Positions 10,930 to 25,800 of a stretch of 64,000 nucleotides of DNA are shown one piece after another. The position numbers and the translations under genes were made by a program. The DNA is from Beaufortia kweichowensis (taxonomy: Eukaryota > Chordata > Actinopteri > Cypriniformes > Gastromyzontidae). The stretch is taken from positions 13,539,998-13,603,997 of the forward strand of contig CM032817.1 in NCBI GenBank assembly GCA_019155185.1. Reading direction: 5' to 3'. Numbering within the stretch: position 1 is the first letter of the stretch; each line of letters starts with the position of its first letter. The notes beneath the pieces are model-generated. The model did no database searches, was not told where the DNA came from, and saw only the letters and a list, made by a program, of their open reading frames with translations.

Positions 10930-13879
10930 AGTTCTTTTTATGTTAATAGAAGTTAAGTTATATAGCTTCTAATGACTGTTTAAAATAATTTGTTTATTTG
11001 ACGTTTTTGGATGACTTACAGTATAATGCAACTTAATAATATCTTTGTCAGAATTTTCGTTCAACCCTATTTGTCTCCAGAAAGTGAAAGCACATGTAAT
11101 CCCGATGTCCGTTACAGAGAACAGAAATAAATTGCTGGATCCCCGGAGATCAAAGCTCACTAGATAGAAAACATGTATTCTGAGGGAATGAGTTGTAGAC
11201 ACACCTGACGTGCTTTCAAAAACAAAGGAGAAGGACAAAATCATCTGTAACTGTTTTAATTGAGTTGTTTGTATGTTGTATAAATGTTCATGATGGGCTT
11301 CTTTGTCCCGCGATCGCTCGCTCGCTCGCTGCTGAACTGTTGATGTGTGCGCGTGAGCCGTCTGTCTCCAGCCACGGTGAAACTGAACGTTTGAACGTCT
11401 TGTAACTTGTCTTGATGTGTGACGTCCGTCTGCTTTCATCGTCTGTGTACACGTCCTGAGACGGCCTCATGACGCTGGTTGTATACACACAGATAACTGC
11501 TCAGAGGTTGTGTTCACGAGATTCAACCGAGCAGAGGGGAACGTTGTGTCTTAAGGGGAGGGGACGGCTCTGACAACACTCACAGGTAAACTCCTCGTGC
11601 TGTCTGATGTCCTGGGGTGAGAGAATGACTCTTAGCAACACTGAATTGGTCTAATTCGGTCTATGTTGCAGTCGGACGGTAGTTGACTCTTAAGTCAACA
11701 TGTAATGATCACAAGCCCTTTCATAAAAACAGGGTGACTTTTCATTTCATGTTGACGTACATCATACATTTTTTCACGCTCATAGTCATGAGTAGTTAAA
11801 AAAATCCACCATTCATTAAAAACTACAGACAAACAGCTCGCCTCACCCGAGTCATTCATCTGCATCCTGTGTACGCTCTGTAATACTGTACAGTGTTATA
11901 AACTGTGTGATGTTCATCTAATAGTTATTATACAGATTTAACTCAGTCGATTGTCTTCAGCATCATGCCAGTGAATCTGGAAACGGGAGGTTGCTAGGCA
12001 ACTGCTGTGGGGAGATGCTGTCACGCATAAACTTCATTTAGCACTTTGAGTCCACACCCTGCACAGCATGTTACCTGAGACGCTTTCACTTTAACAGCAC
12101 TGAATCTGTGTATCTGAATGATCATTCTTCCCTAAACACATGCTGTAATACATGTATATGACATAAAAATGTCTTTCTTGAGAAATGTGTATTATATGAG
12201 AAGACTCTTACAAAGAAATGTCATATTTCATCCCATAATCAAATGAAAATGAAAAATAGAAATGCAAAAATTATAATTAAATATCTAATTGCCGGAGATT
12301 CGGACACTTTTTAACCTGAACCTGTTGAACCTGTTAACAGATGCAATATATTCAGTTTAAATATTTTTATTTGTAAACATTCAAGATTTTGTGTTATTTA
12401 CACCCTTTCTATAATACTGCTGTGATTGCGTTTGCAGCGACCGTATCGCCTCTGGCTGATGTACAGTATATATCAGCTAGAGACGGGGAAGGCGGGGCCA
12501 GCAGAGACTCTGATGGATTTGATGAATTGGATTGGACGGTCTGGAATAGAATAAGCGTGTGATTGGACAGTTCTCTCTACGAACTGAGAGTATAACGGAT
12601 ATATCATCTAAACGGACGGCTCGCGGCCTTTTGGAGTTTCCCGTTTGTTCGATGTGGAAAATGACTGGAAAAGACAAATCACCACGCGGATAGTGAGGCG
12701 TGTCCTGCTTATGCCATATTTGAAGTCGTTCGGCATTAAATGTCTGTATAAAATCACATAATCTCACCTGTGGCTTCACCTCAGTGTCAGATCATACACG
12801 CCCTCCATCCCCTTCCAACGCCTCTGTCAGTGCAATAAGTGTATTAAAATGTGTAGAGGCACAAGTGTTTTAAAATGAAGTATTAGTCTATCAGATATAG
12901 AGAGAGAGTAAACATGCTGTGGTTAATAAATGTGACCCTCTGTCATTGATGCTTTTACTTCTTTTTGTATCTCTGGTGGATTTATTGTTGTCTTCTGTAT
13001 GTGTGTGTGTGTGTGTATTTGAAACTGCACACTTTAAGATCCCATGAAATGTCTTGACAAGCACACGGTTTTTGAGGCGGGATATATTTTTTTTATTTTC
13101 TTATCATGATTTGCTGCTTACTGTTGTTAGTAGGTGGCCGGTCATATTTGGGGTGGGGTAGAGGAAATGTTATTTTAGTTTTATATTATATAAAGTTAAA
13201 TTGCAGAAAAGGTAATGTCATCAGTATTGTTGGAATGGATCAAACAGACCGCACATTTTATAGGTGAAGTGTGTCTTTTTTAGCCGCAAGCTTTTGTTGG
13301 CAAATGTACTGAAAATATAATGTTAGACAATTTTTTTTCTGTCTTCCATTGATTGGACAAACTGATAATCCCTCAAACTCACACAATTGTTTAAATCAGG
13401 GTTAAAATGTTTTCACGCAAATCAACCTAATCATCTATTATCATCTTTGCATATTAAGCTGCAATGGGAGAAAAAATACACACTTCATCTGTAAATGTAC
13501 ACGTTAATGTCAATATAGAAAACTGAAAACCTCCATTTTGATTTCATGGGGTTTTTAAACGTGTGTTGATTTATTCTCATCCCCGTTTCCTGGAAAAAAT
13601 CAGCCAGTGCAACAATCAGATGTGACGTGCAATAATGATTTGAAACAAAGCCGCACCGATTCACACTGTGATTTAAATCTGTGACAGACGCAGCAGCAGA
13701 TCTTCTCCTGATGCTCGAATGAGAACCGCTCTCTTCTCCTTCAGCCATGTAGAGATTACAGCTGTCACATCAAAGTCTGTGTGTGTGTATGTGTGTGTGT
13801 GAGAATCTCACAAAACCTTTCAAGAATGTATATGTATATGTATTATTTATATTTTATTTTAAATATAAAAACCACATTC

Positions 13880-14055
13880 TTAAAAAGAAAGGTTTAATAA
13901 AGCTTCTTTGTGGGTGTATGTGGTTCCATAAAGAACCTTGAACATCCAAAGAACCTTCCTGTTGCATTTTGTAGAAATGTTCTTAAAACTTTTAAAAACT
14001 CTTAAAATTAAAAGGTTCTTTGGGGGACAAAAATGGTTCTCGTATTACATCACTG
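13880..14055 (+). repeat. GGTTCTT-type fish MITE remnant
   Basis: Contains AAAGGTTTAATAAAGCTTCT, ATGTGGTTCCATAAAGAACC, CCAAAGAACCTTCC, AAAAGGTTCTTTGGGG, AAAATGGTTCT and GCAAAGAACCC. The alternating GGTTCTT/AAGAACC blocks form imperfect inverted repeats and are typical of an abundant non-autonomous teleost element. No ORF. The superfamily is not assigned. Confidence 0.6.
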
Positions 14056-14194
14056 CAAAGAACCCATAATTTAATTCATGTTTTTTTTACTGATAATTAA
14101 AATATTTTTGTTACTGTGATGACAATTTAGGGGGAAAATCACTTAATTTTTATGAAAAACTCAAATGTTCTTGACAGATTTTGTGAGCGTGCAT

Positions 14195-14250
14195 GTGTGT
14201 GTGCGTGCGTGTGTGTGTGTGTGTGTGTGTGTGCGTGTGTGCGTGTGTGT
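14195..14250 (+). repeat. (GT)n microsatellite
   Basis: GT-rich run with GCGT interruptions in intergenic DNA. Confidence 0.9.
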
Positions 14251-15204
14251 TTTCCCAGCACCCACAGAACTTAAGAGTTTAATATTGTTTAGTATTATAG
14301 TATTGCTAATACCTGCTGCTTAATGAAGTCAGGGCACAGTTTCAAATATTAATGACAACATGTATAGTTATATATTTTTGAATCTAGATCTTGTATATTT
14401 GTGTCTTTTGAAGAGTCCAGCGGTGTATTTGTATGTCTGTGAAGTGTTTTATGTGGTTGTTGGAGTTTTGAACATGTGTTGAGATGTAGAGTCATTCTTC
14501 AGCCGTTTGTAGTGCATGCACAGACACATGATCAAATGTAAAGAAAAACATGTACAGTTCAATGCAATGTGAGACGGTCAGATAAACGTATTAACCTTGT
14601 TTAAGAAACAAAACGAAAAGCTTTCTTTTCTTTCTGTTCATCTCTTGTACTGACAATTATTTCACTGATTGATGAAGATGGTTAAGTGTGGTTTGAAACA
14701 CATTGTGTTAAATGCAACAGGCATCTTTTCTCTCATCAGTCCACTGATGTAGGTCTTCTTCTGTCCCGTCACTACAGACACTGTTGCCATGGTGGGGAAA
14801 CAGAACAGCAGGGGGTGATTTTGTGTTTTTAGGCCGCAGACCTCCCGTGAGCTTGTATCCATAACGACCGGGGAGTTGCCGTATCCATGACAACAGCATC
14901 CATGCACAAACCGTTTTTAAGACGGCTAAATTGAAGAGCATCAATATTGCATCAGAGTCTTTCTGTATTTCTCTGTATGAAGCGCTGTGATCTGATGATC
15001 TGCTACACAACACACACAACACACACACTGTAATACAGAAATAGTTTGTATCAACATCTCCTGCATACTGAGTGTGAATCATGACGTCTAACACATGATA
15101 CACATGACAAAGCACAGAAACACAACCTTGTAGTATTTATTCCCCTATTATTTATATTTGAATGAATGAATTAAAATCCTCATGTTGACTGTATTTTTAT
15201 AAAG

Positions 15205-15317
15205 GATTTTGTAGTTTTAAAGAAGTATTCATGCTTCCCGACGAGTTAGTTCTGCTAAACATTTCCTTGTGTGTTCCACAAAGTAAAAGTTTATTTTTGA
15301 GTAAACCGTCCCTTTAA
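15205..15317 (+). mobile_element. Degenerate TTAAAGGGATAG-type MITE fragment
   Basis: It ends TTTTTGAGTAAACCGTCCCTTTAA, close to the 3' end of the cyprinid element at 56479-56765, and carries a TTGTGTGTTCCACAAAG block as that family does. The 5' end is unclear. Confidence 0.45.
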
Positions 15318-18300
15318 ATGGATCCATGTCAAATTGTTACATCCAAACCGTAAAACATGGACAGACAGTGTCCATCATGAACTCTCACCCACGGTCACAT
15401 TTGGATTCGAGCGTCGTCCGCTTCTCTCCCGGCAACCTGAATCTGTTGCTATGAGACGAGCTGCTTCATTAGAGCCGACGCTGTAATGATGACAAGAGAT
15501 TTTGTGTGTGTGTTTTCAAGGTCAGCCTTGTGATAAACACACACACGGTCATTTTGTCAGAGTTATACAGCATTTGGTTTTGTCCGTGTATACATGTTTA
15601 AACCTGCATCTTAATACTCAATAACACTACAGACCTCGCCTTTATAATGTAAGATGCTTCACAGATCCTTTAATTACTGTAATTAGACAGCGATCTGTCA
15701 TGCACTCACATTTGTGTTTTGAAATATTTCGAGGCTTTCCGCTTTTCAGTCTGCAAACTTAACACGAAGTAATTCACATCTATGACGTCATCAAACCCTG
15801 TGAGAGGTGCAGAATAAAATAAACAGTATAATGCATTTGTCTGGTGTATGAAGAAGAAATGTAATGACACAACATCCCAACATTAGAAACATTTAAGGCT
15901 TACTGTAGATCTGTGATCAATAACATTAGTCTAAAAAAGAAAACTATTTTTCCATTATATCAGAGCTGTAGCCCTTTAAATGCTATAATACACATCCCTG
16001 GAGAATATGATGATTGTGTGGAAATCAATCTGTAAATTGAGTACAAATATAGACTTCTCTTTCTCTCTTTCTTTATATATAGATTTTCTGTTTTAAATAG
16101 ATAAGACACAGATTACACTTTAGATTGTGCTTTAAATAGCAAATATTGAAATATTGTACAATAATAGTCGCACAGAGATTAGTCGTCTGTGATCATTATG
16201 TAAAGATGTTTGTCCTGTCGGCTGTGATAGAGCAACACTGTTAACTATCACAAGTATAGCACTTTGCATAGTGTGATTTTATAATACAGCATTTGGTTTT
16301 GTCCTTATAATTACGCAAATAAACAGTATATACATTTTAGAGCAGAATATTATACTTTCATCTTAATACTGTTTTTAAGAGTGTGCACACATGCAAGTTT
16401 ATTTTGTATAAATATTGGTATCGGCATGGAAAATAGCAGATTTTATTTTGTGAATAGGCAACGTTTATACATCAGGCACAAGGACTTTAATGTGTCCAAC
16501 ATATTTGTGTTTTTCTTCACTGTGTATGTGAGACTGTGTTTCAGAGAGATGAGATCTGTCAAATCCTTCTGTTGATCTCAAAATGACACTGTGTGTTTAC
16601 AATCCATGTAGAGAAACAGCAAACACTGGCCACATTAGCAATCTGTCTGTCAGTTAACCATCTGTCTGTTAACAGTTACAGTGAGGTAGTTGTCAGACAC
16701 TTTTATATAAAGTGACATACTTTATCTGATGAGTTACAGAAACATCCTCTTTGTTGTGTTTTTGTAAGACTGTCCACACAGCTGTGCTGGTCTGATGTGC
16801 AGTTTTAGAATAAGCTTCTTTATACGCAGTGTGAGTCAGACACACAGATTCACGCTTTTAAAGCCATGAGATTTACCTCACAGGATCCATTCATAGTGAA
16901 CTTTACACCCTGACACGAGCGCACACTTTCTGTCTGTATGTGCTGTTGATGATTCATGTAACATAGATCTAAACTTTAGATGCATGTGTATGTCAGATCA
17001 CATCACACACACAATCTCAGATGTTTCGTGAAACCTGTCAAGAACATGCAACATGTTTGACAACATATGAAAGAGATTTGTAATTGTAGGAGACAGAAGT
17101 GAATTGTTGGGTCGTGGGATATGTTATGTCAAACACATTTACATACTGAAGGTTAAACTTCATTAAATCAGGTATCAATAGATCTTTGTCTTATGTAGAT
17201 CACATCCATCACATGCCAAAAACACAATGGACATATTATTAATTGTAAAGTTCAGCAGTGTCAACAGACAGAGATTAAAGTGAGACAGTAAACGTGTTCT
17301 TCGATGATATTTGTGTTCAAACGTTTCCTTTCACGTGAGCGATCATCTTACAGACCCGTCTCGAGGTCATTTAATAATGAGTTCAGGACGACGTCCTTCA
17401 TCTTCATAAGCACGTCGGAGTCAAACTGCAGTCGGTTTGTAATTGGATTGGGTGAAAGTTTGAGCTCTTATAAAGATGTTTGTACTGCTCGGCCTTCTGG
17501 GTAATGTGCTCTGATTCATTAGTTTTTATCAGCGTTATGGCTTTATTATTCCACACGTCTGCGTGACTGCAGGACAGCGAGGTCACGCTGGAGAACAGGT
17601 GCATTCATCAGACTGATGTATGTCTCATGAAAGAAGAATATCATTCAACATAATTACATTAGAATATCTTGGCTTTGATATTTGTATATTGTTACTTTGT
17701 TACTGTATTTTGCATCTATAATCTGATGCAAGTAAATGATGTAATAAATGAAAGCAAGTAGTCAACAAATACAGTTCACAGATTGACGGAGTTGCTGTTT
17801 ATGGAAGATCAGTTCTTCTCTGTCATTATTTTAGGGTTTGTAAATGTCACGGGTAATTTTAGGTATTGTGACAAAATGACCTTTAACTAAATTGGTTCAC
17901 TGCAAACTGATGCGGCGAGTCAGACGTGTGGTGTATTCTTCAAGTGATTTCAGAAGATCAGTGATTTTCCATATTTCCTTATCAAGTTTGGTGTCTTGTG
18001 TGAGAATTTGAGACTCGTGTTGATACGTTTGTAAGCATGTATTGCGGTCTAAACCATATCTTCTGGTTTTCTACTAGACATCTCATCTCTCTCACATCTG
18101 TTTCTCATGTAAAGGTTATGTGAGGTCACATTTATGGTTATGTCACTTGAATATTCCCCGTGTGAGGCCGTTCTTACATATGTATGAGATTAAAGACATG
18201 CTCGTTTATTCATGAATATTTCAATATGATGACACATGACCTCTTATATAAATAGTAAAAATATATTTATTATTATTTTTTAAATAATAGTAAAATTTGT

Positions 18301-21092
18301 ATCTGATAGAATGTAAGTCTTTGCCATTTCAATGTGAATTTCAGAAAGAAATGTGTAAATCTCCAGTGATGCAGATGTTTTGCAGCATCACAGGCATGTG
18401 ACACAATTGCTCACCAGGTTTTGGAGCGACTCACGTCATCTACATTTCCTGTCTGTTTAAGAAAAGAGTACCAGACTGAGACTGAAACATTCATGAATCC
18501 TCTTAAATACTTTCACCTTATGAATGTAGTTGTGTGAGGAGAGAGAGAGAAAACAACAGCGTTCACTTTCAGCATGTTTATAGCCTGAACATTTGTGTTC
18601 ATCTCTTTCAGCTGAATTCCTGAACAGACGTCTGGAAGATGTTCACACACGACAGTAAACACATTGAGACTCGGATGCTTCGTTTCAGTGCTTGATTTTG
18701 ATTGGTCAATATCAGAATGTAATTGTGTTGTATGTAAAAGGTTTTCTATTCACGTTTCAGATTCACACAGATTCTTGCGTCTCTATTGGCTGATTCATCA
18801 TGTCAGAACTGTTAAATGACTCTTAATGTGTTTGAGTCCATGCAAACAGTCTGCCTTTCCCTCCTCGAGCTGTATATAACACATACTGCATATTCATGAG
18901 ACTCATTTACATATCTATAGAATAATTCAATGCACACGAGAATCGGAAATGTAAATCATATGGCGTCCTGTATACAATGTTGTTGGTGTGTGTGTCATTT
19001 TTTTCATCTTAAATAGTGTGAAATATTAGGATTAAATATTAATATATAAGACAAAGTAGCCTGGATGATACAGTTTGTGGTGTTTTTCTGGTCTTGTTGT
19101 AATGTTGTTGAGGTCACCACAGTTTGTGATGGAAATATTTGATATTGAACACCGTCGTCTCTCTCCTCCAGCCACAGAAAGTATTTCTGTTTGTTGAAAT
19201 GAAACTCCGTCGACTGAAGACAAGTCATCCTGTAAGAGTTTATGGGTGTTGTGTTTCTTCAGTGTGATGGTAGGGGAATGTGTGATATGAAATGTGACAG
19301 GAGGATATGATGTCATTGTCAGATGATGGATAAGACATTTAGACGTTCGTCTTGTCCTGATCATTGAGGTGCATCAGTCATTGAAACACATTTATCAGGA
19401 CTGATGGGTTTCTGATGAGGACGCATCACCGATCAATCTCAAGAGATCATACTGTATCTGTCTGTCTGTCTGTTGATTGTTTCAGTGTGTGTCTTCTTTA
19501 TTAAAGGTCATCTGATCTTCACAGAGGTCAGTATGTGCTCGCGTATCGTCTCTTCTCTTTCATTGATATCAGGCATGATTTCCAGCTTTGCCATACGGAG
19601 GAGTCGTGCCTGAGGAGGAGGCCATCTGCCCGGCCTTATCTCTCTCTTTCATTAACACCTTCTTTTTATAGCCCAGAAATTCGGGGGTGGATGAGTTTAA
19701 TGCTCTCAAACCTCTGTTTTTCTGTGCAAACACAGACCTGCAAACACACTCTTTCACATTACATGCTGAAACTGATATCCTGATATCAGGAGTTCAGTCT
19801 GATGTTTGTTTCGTTTCAGAGCACGTAGAGCTGTGATGAACCATTTCAATGCATGTGAGATAAGACCCTGAAGAGCACACGCATAATAAAAACTCATCAC
19901 TTCATGAACATCTCTGTGTGCACAAGATAACCTTCCTCTTGTGTTCCTGCATGCCAAGGTTAAGACTGTGTCCTTGAAATATTTCAACTCTTTAATAGAA
20001 TTAGATTTCAAGGAATCGCTGAATGTGTATGAAAGAAATATCATAATGAGGTAGATTTGGCACTGTACTGTATAGATAGATATGACTGATATTTAAATAA
20101 AAATTACAATGTTTAGAGAGAATATTATCTTGCTACACAGATGGAAGAACCAAATGCAGCCCTCATTATAAAAATGTATAAATGCAGAAAGGTTTGTGCT
20201 TCTGCTGTCTATTTAATTTAATATTCTAGAAGAACTTGATATTTAAAGTAATCTGATGTGTGATGGGTCTGGTAGAGAGAGCTGAACACTCATCTAAAGA
20301 AAATATTCAGTGTATTCAATATTCATGATGTATTCCATGATCATTTCAGATCAGTGAGCACCAAAATCCTTCTGTAAGTGAATCATTTTTCACTGGCCTT
20401 CAGAAATGTAAAAGGAATTTTAGAGAGCGCATGGGGTTTTGAGTTGTGTGTCATGGCAAACACACGATCCTTCAAAACACACAGTGTTTGTGTGTTGACC
20501 TTCATGGATTGATTTGAGTTTTGTTTCTAAACTCTTTTCAAAGCAGCCAATAGAAAATAGAAAAGTGAACTGGCAGCTTCTCTCAAGGCTTCAGATGTAC
20601 AGTATTGTATTGAGTAAAGTTGGCGGGTTACTATGGAGATGCTGAGATGATGTCTTGATGATGCAACATCTGATAAAGATGATGCTGTTTTAATCGTTAC
20701 CTCACATAATATGTTCTAAAACCTTTTTAAAGACCTGTAATCATAATTTACAGCCCAATAATAGAGTATTCGAGAGACACAAAGATGTATATTCATTATA
20801 AAAACCAAGAAACATTAAGAAATGTATTAAATATTGTAACTGATTTATTTTAATGCTTGTTTTGTTTTATTTTAAATCATTTTAAACAAAAGCACAAATG
20901 GTTCCAATGTCTTATAGCTTTTCTCTTGCCTGGTTCTTATAAATGGCTGACGTGATGTAAGTAAAACTGATGATAATAGTTTTATAATTCGTTTTTGCTC
21001 ATGGCTCCCTGAAGCATTATCATTATTCTTCAGTCTCACGAGTTTCTGAATTCATCCTCTATAAAGCAAATGTAGAGATTCTGTCACACCTC

Positions 21093-22775
21093 TGTAAGAC
21101 TGGTGCCAAGATGTCCAAACCAACAGGACATCACATCCTGGGGAACAAAGGACTCTTTCCAACATATTGAGTTCCCCACAGAGTTTGCATCCCCATCTCA
21201 AATAGCACACCTCAAAGGATGCTGATTAAGTGAACTCACACCTTCACATCTGTCTCTTTTCTCCCCTCTCTTCATCTACTTCCTCCTTAGCTCAGGAGAG
21301 ATCCCCCAAAACTCATCAATGAACTGTATTTAAGATATACCACATTCTGTGTGATCAAAGTATCTAAATATTCATGTCTCATATCATTTGAAATGTCTCA
21401 GTGCTGACTTTAATACCAATGGTCCTATCCCCACAACAGCAGAGCAGATCATAACAAAGGTTTAAAGGAGTTTGGAGATATTCTGCTCACTGTTGTGGGT
21501 GTGTCCTTCCTGGGCTCTTTTCATGGAAATGGCTTACATTTGGGCCCTGATCAGGTTCAGAGTCTTTTCTATGTAAATTACATCTCCATTTGGAGGAAGT
21601 ATACTTTGATTTGGGTATTTAAGGGAAGCAAGCAAAAGGTTCTGGGAGTCTGTAAACGGATCTCCCAAGACAGTTGATGTGTGTAGTTCTTATAGTCGGA
21701 GTCTGTAAACGGATCTCCCGCACAATCACTGTGTGTAGTTCTTATAGTTGAGTCTGTAAACGGATCTCCTGGCCAATCGCTAAAGCGTAGTTTTGATTGT
21801 CAGGTAAACATTTCTAAATTCTCTCATTTCTGCATTATTGACTGTTTCACATGAATTGATCACTTTTACTAAATTGTTTGAATTAGATATTGAATCATTG
21901 TTGTCGTTTACCTGTTTTAATAAATTGTTATGTTTGTATCTATTCTAAATACTCTGAATTATTGGCTTAGTAGACTATGATGCATCCAGGTGTTACCATA
22001 ATACTACGACCAGGTTAAGTATATTGAAATAATTAAGTTGTTATGCAGTCTGGTTTTGTGTCATCCTCCTGTTTAGCCAGAGAAGAGTTTTGTGTATCCT
22101 CTGTTTAGTCAGAGAAGAGTTTTGTGTATCCTCTGTTTAGTCAGAGAAGAGTTTTGTGTATCCTCTGTTTTAGTCAGAGAAGAGTTTTGTGTATCCTCTG
22201 TTTAGTCAGAGAAGAGAGTTGAAAATGTATCCTCTGTTTAGTCAGAGAAGAGTTTTGTGTATCCTCTGTTTAGTCAGAGAAGAGTTCGATTGTATGGGGG
22301 CTTTAGCCATAACCTCTGATTATCTAAATTACTTAACTTTAACTAAGTTGTTATGCAATTGCATTATATAGGTGATTGTATGGAGCTACATGGGTACTTT
22401 TTAACAATAGTAAGCCGGAGCCACATTGTTAAATTGTTTTAGCCATAACCTCTGGTTATATGGTCGAGCTTGTGATCGTGGGCCCTGACACAGCCGGTGC
22501 TAAGGACCCTGTGCGACATTGAGAACCTTGGTGTACAAGTCCAATAATAATAGTGAGTTGAATAGAATGATAAAACATTTATCTAAATTTAAGAATCTTA
22601 ATTCTAAGCCTTACAAGGTTTTATCTTTTGGAGTCAGATAAAATTGAGGAATAAAAGCAAAGAGAATAAGCTTAGGAAAAGACCCGGTAGCTGAAACCTT
22701 TTCGCCATTACCACTGGACTCCTACGCTTGGCCAGTGCAGGTGGTTTTGGGTGGCTTTTCCCATCCAGCCTTGAT
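21093..22775 (+). repeat. 5' LTR
   Basis: Starts TGTAAGACTGG. It carries three spaced copies of a roughly 50-bp unit containing AGTCTGTAAACGGATCTCC (21635-21790), a TATTTAAGGG TATA-like stretch near 21617, AATAAA hexamers downstream, and a 32-bp minisatellite of about seven copies at 22060-22286. The 3' boundary is uncertain by a few bases because CTTACA of the solo LTR is here CTTGATAAG. Confidence 0.82.
22060..22286 (+). repeat. 32-bp LTR minisatellite, about 7 copies
   Basis: The unit contains GTGTATCCTCTGTTTAGTC and AGAGAAGAG. The core CTCTGTTTAGTCAGAG is a 5-bp stem with a 6-nt loop. Copies abut without spacers and are nearly identical, apart from one copy with an AGTTGAAAAT start. Confidence 0.9.
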
Positions 22776-22778
22776 AAG

Positions 22779-22803
22779 TGGTGACCGGCGTGATGCTCCA
22801 ACT
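22779..22803 (+). promoter_or_regulatory. Putative primer-binding site, tRNA-Trp-like
   Basis: TGGTGACC then CGTGAT and CAAC, just after the 5' LTR. TGG is the complement of the tRNA CCA end. TGGTGACC followed by CGTGAT is the pattern recalled for tRNA-Trp-primed retroelements such as avian alpharetroviruses. About two bases are missing in the middle relative to that pattern, from decay or a consensus error. Confidence 0.6.
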
Positions 22804-25800
22804 AGCGAGTTACGCTCTTTTCAAAGTTTAACACCAGGAGTTGCATGGAGCAAGGTTTGAACTTCTATTTCTTCAGCTGTTGTGGTAAGTCAATTCTTTT
22901 GCCTACTAGAAGTGTTGAGGGAAAGTTATTTGCACTCCTCATATAGACACATTTGTAGTATGGGTCGGAATACCCACTGTTAGACCGAGACCGTAGAAAC
23001 CGGTGGGAATGAAGAATTAGAGGAAACCACATTATCAGGACATGATAGCAGCATTGTAAATGAAGGACAAATTCTCTTGCTTTGTAAATTAATGATTTTC
23101 AAAATCATGTTAAAATTGGAGTAACATCATCCAAATTTTGTTCTGGTACTCGACTGAGGGTAAAAATGAAGGACTAATGTAAATAAGTAAACTGGCTTTA
23201 TGATTGTTTTATGTAATCACAATGCATAACAATGGTAAAGAAAATAAGCTCATTCTGAGCAATTGAACAAGTTTGGATATCTTAAAATGACTGCACAAGT
23301 CATCGTGTCTGTGTATGAAAAGAGAACTTGGGTTAAACTGACTGATGTGACAATAGCACAAACTATAGAAAGCAAATGTGCCATTTTAACACTAGGACAT
23401 AATACAGTGTCAACACTGTTTGAGATTTTAGGTCTGATCTCTTCTTTTTATGAGACTGTGGTAATTGTTAAAGAAACTATTTAGTCCAGTTGTCTGAGAT
23501 TGTGGAAGCTTAAAGCTTGGCCTCTCTTTCCATGAGTCTGTGAGAATTGTTAAAAAGGACAATTTGTGTCCAGTTGTCTAAAGATTGGGAAAGCCCTAAA
23601 CAATAGAGCCCAAAGCTGAGTCCTGACATCACTATAGGAATGTAAAATTCCTGTAAGTGTGGAATCAGTGGGAATATCTGTGCTTCACATCAGTCAGCCC
23701 AAGTTCCAAAAATCTTTCATACCCAAACAGATTAACAAAACAGCTCACAAATTTACAAACATCCTTCTAAAACTCGCTTAAGAGACCAGTAATAAAATTA
23801 TTTTTAATTTATATTATTTTTAATATAATATAATTTACATTGTAAATCCACATTATGATGTATATTATATTATAATGGCCAGACAGGCCTCAGATGATTA
23901 AAGAAATACAACAAATACATGACTAACTCACCAAGCCAGACTCCACAAAAAAAGTCTTTTGTTATGTATGATTTTCATTGGTTCACGACCCAGTGCCAAA
24001 GAGGGGGTAAGTGCTTTTGCTCTTTTGCCTTTGCAGTGACACTCCTTTCCTGCAAATACTCATGACACATCTTGATAGTGAACCAAATCAACAATACTGT
24101 TTTTAACAATTGAGTATTAAAACCTTTGACAAACAAAGAACATCAGGGCAGAAATTCCAAGTCTTAGAGATCACAGAGATTAAGGATAATCAAAATGGAG
24201 GGTGATGAAGCTACCCATAAAATATTTCTCCAGCAGGACTGAGCTCTAGTGCTCACAACACATCAGGATTGTGAAAACTTTTGTAAGTGCATCTTTAAGG
24301 TGTAATGCATTCCTGACTGCACTGCAAGAGGCAGTCAGTCCAAATCTGAATAAACATATTAATCTGATCTCTCAAAAATAAACTTGGAATGGTAACAGAA
24401 TAATGGTATATTACACCCTGATGGCATTAATCCATGTTAAACCGCCAGAACATAGACTAATTGTACCACATGGTGCAAATTCATGCAAATTGCCCAAAGG
24501 TTTGTAAAACTTAACTGTTTTCTGTGATGTCTGTTTCTCTCTCAGATTGAAAACAACAACAAACTTTTTGGAGACCAGACATCAGAGAGATGTCTGATCC
24601 CACCTACATCAGGACAACCAGTTTTGCAGACACACAACCTGAAGTTAGGAGATGGGTGAAGACATTTCAATAGGCCACCTCACACCTCACAACACTACAC
24701 TACTCTACACACATAGTTATATTTGGCCTACCGGTATAGCAGCTAATCGGAACTTCTAAATTGTGCAACATTAATTTTATAGAATAGGTTCTGCCCATCT
24801 CCCAGACATACACATACAAAACACATACATTCACCATTACCACATCCCTATCTAATTTAGACCTCAGAACACCTATTACATCCAAACACTTTAACACCAC
24901 ACAACACAATAATGTTCTAGATTCTCAAACACCAGCACACTTAGGATCAACATCCTGCTTTTACATAAACACAACCATCTAGTCTCTTACACATAGGCTT
25001 ACCTGTCTTAATTCTACTAATGACACAATTTGTTAAATATTGATTTTCTTTAGGAAATGTACATGACTATAGTCACAATTCTTGATGATTACATTTTTTA
25101 TTTTAATGACTAACTGGTGCAATTCATATTTTAAAATAAATCTAAAAATGTAGACACTTTCTCATTGATTAAATCCAAACGATTTACAGTTAGACCCATA
25201 ACATCAAATGTGATTTGGCTAACAGATCATATACACATACACATACACACACATGTACACATACATACATACATAGAAATCTGACATGAGATTTTGAATC
25301 TGCAATTGTATAGCCTCCTGAACATGTTTTAAAGTAATACCTTATTAAAATCTTTAGATCTGCCAGGTGTTCTTACATGAGAAATTCTGAATTCTTTTGA
25401 AAGATTGATATCTGTATAATTATAAACATTATGTGTTTATTGTTATTATTAGTATTATTATATGTTCTAAATATGCATATCTAAAAAATGTTATTAATGC
25501 TGTTAACATGATCTTTTTTGCTTCCTTCTCTTCCATGCCCTGAGACCCAGTATATTTTAAGTCACTGTCCTTATGTTTCATCACTATGGTAGTGAAGATT
25601 TTAGTAACTCCACCTTTCCAAAACCATGACCTTTGAGGGACACATGAGACCTTGTAGTAGTCAGAACTTCGCATCCTGTTGACATGAATTTTCCTGACGT
25701 ATTGTGTTTTGATTCTTTGTTTTGCTTTTCCACCTTCTTCATTAGTTCATTAGTGTTCAATCAACGAATTGTCATCAAGATGTGCAGGGTGTCCAGAGAC

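Larger units (their letters stand above)
10731..21092. other. Gene-poor intergenic DNA downstream of kcnc2
   Basis: About 10 kb with no recognisable exon on either strand. The longest open frames (for example 10969-11439 minus and 14708-15115 minus) show no domain, no splice-supported extension and no familiar sequence. It is AT-rich, CpG-poor and sprinkled with CA/GT microsatellites (13000-13016, 13775-13802, 14195-14250) and short transposon remnants. It includes the kcnc2 3' UTR at its start. Confidence 0.65.

Noticed and set aside
10969..11439. 156-codon minus-strand frame downstream of kcnc2
   Set aside because: No domain, no recognisable similarity, no splice partners and AT-rich context. 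Likely chance.
14708..15115. 135-codon minus-strand frame
   Set aside because: No motif or familiar sequence. Neighbouring frames overlap it equally well, so chance is the simplest explanation.
23263..23484. 73-codon frame in the LTR element interior as a viral gene
   Set aside because: No retroviral motif could be recognised and no longer frame continues it, so I did not assign a function.
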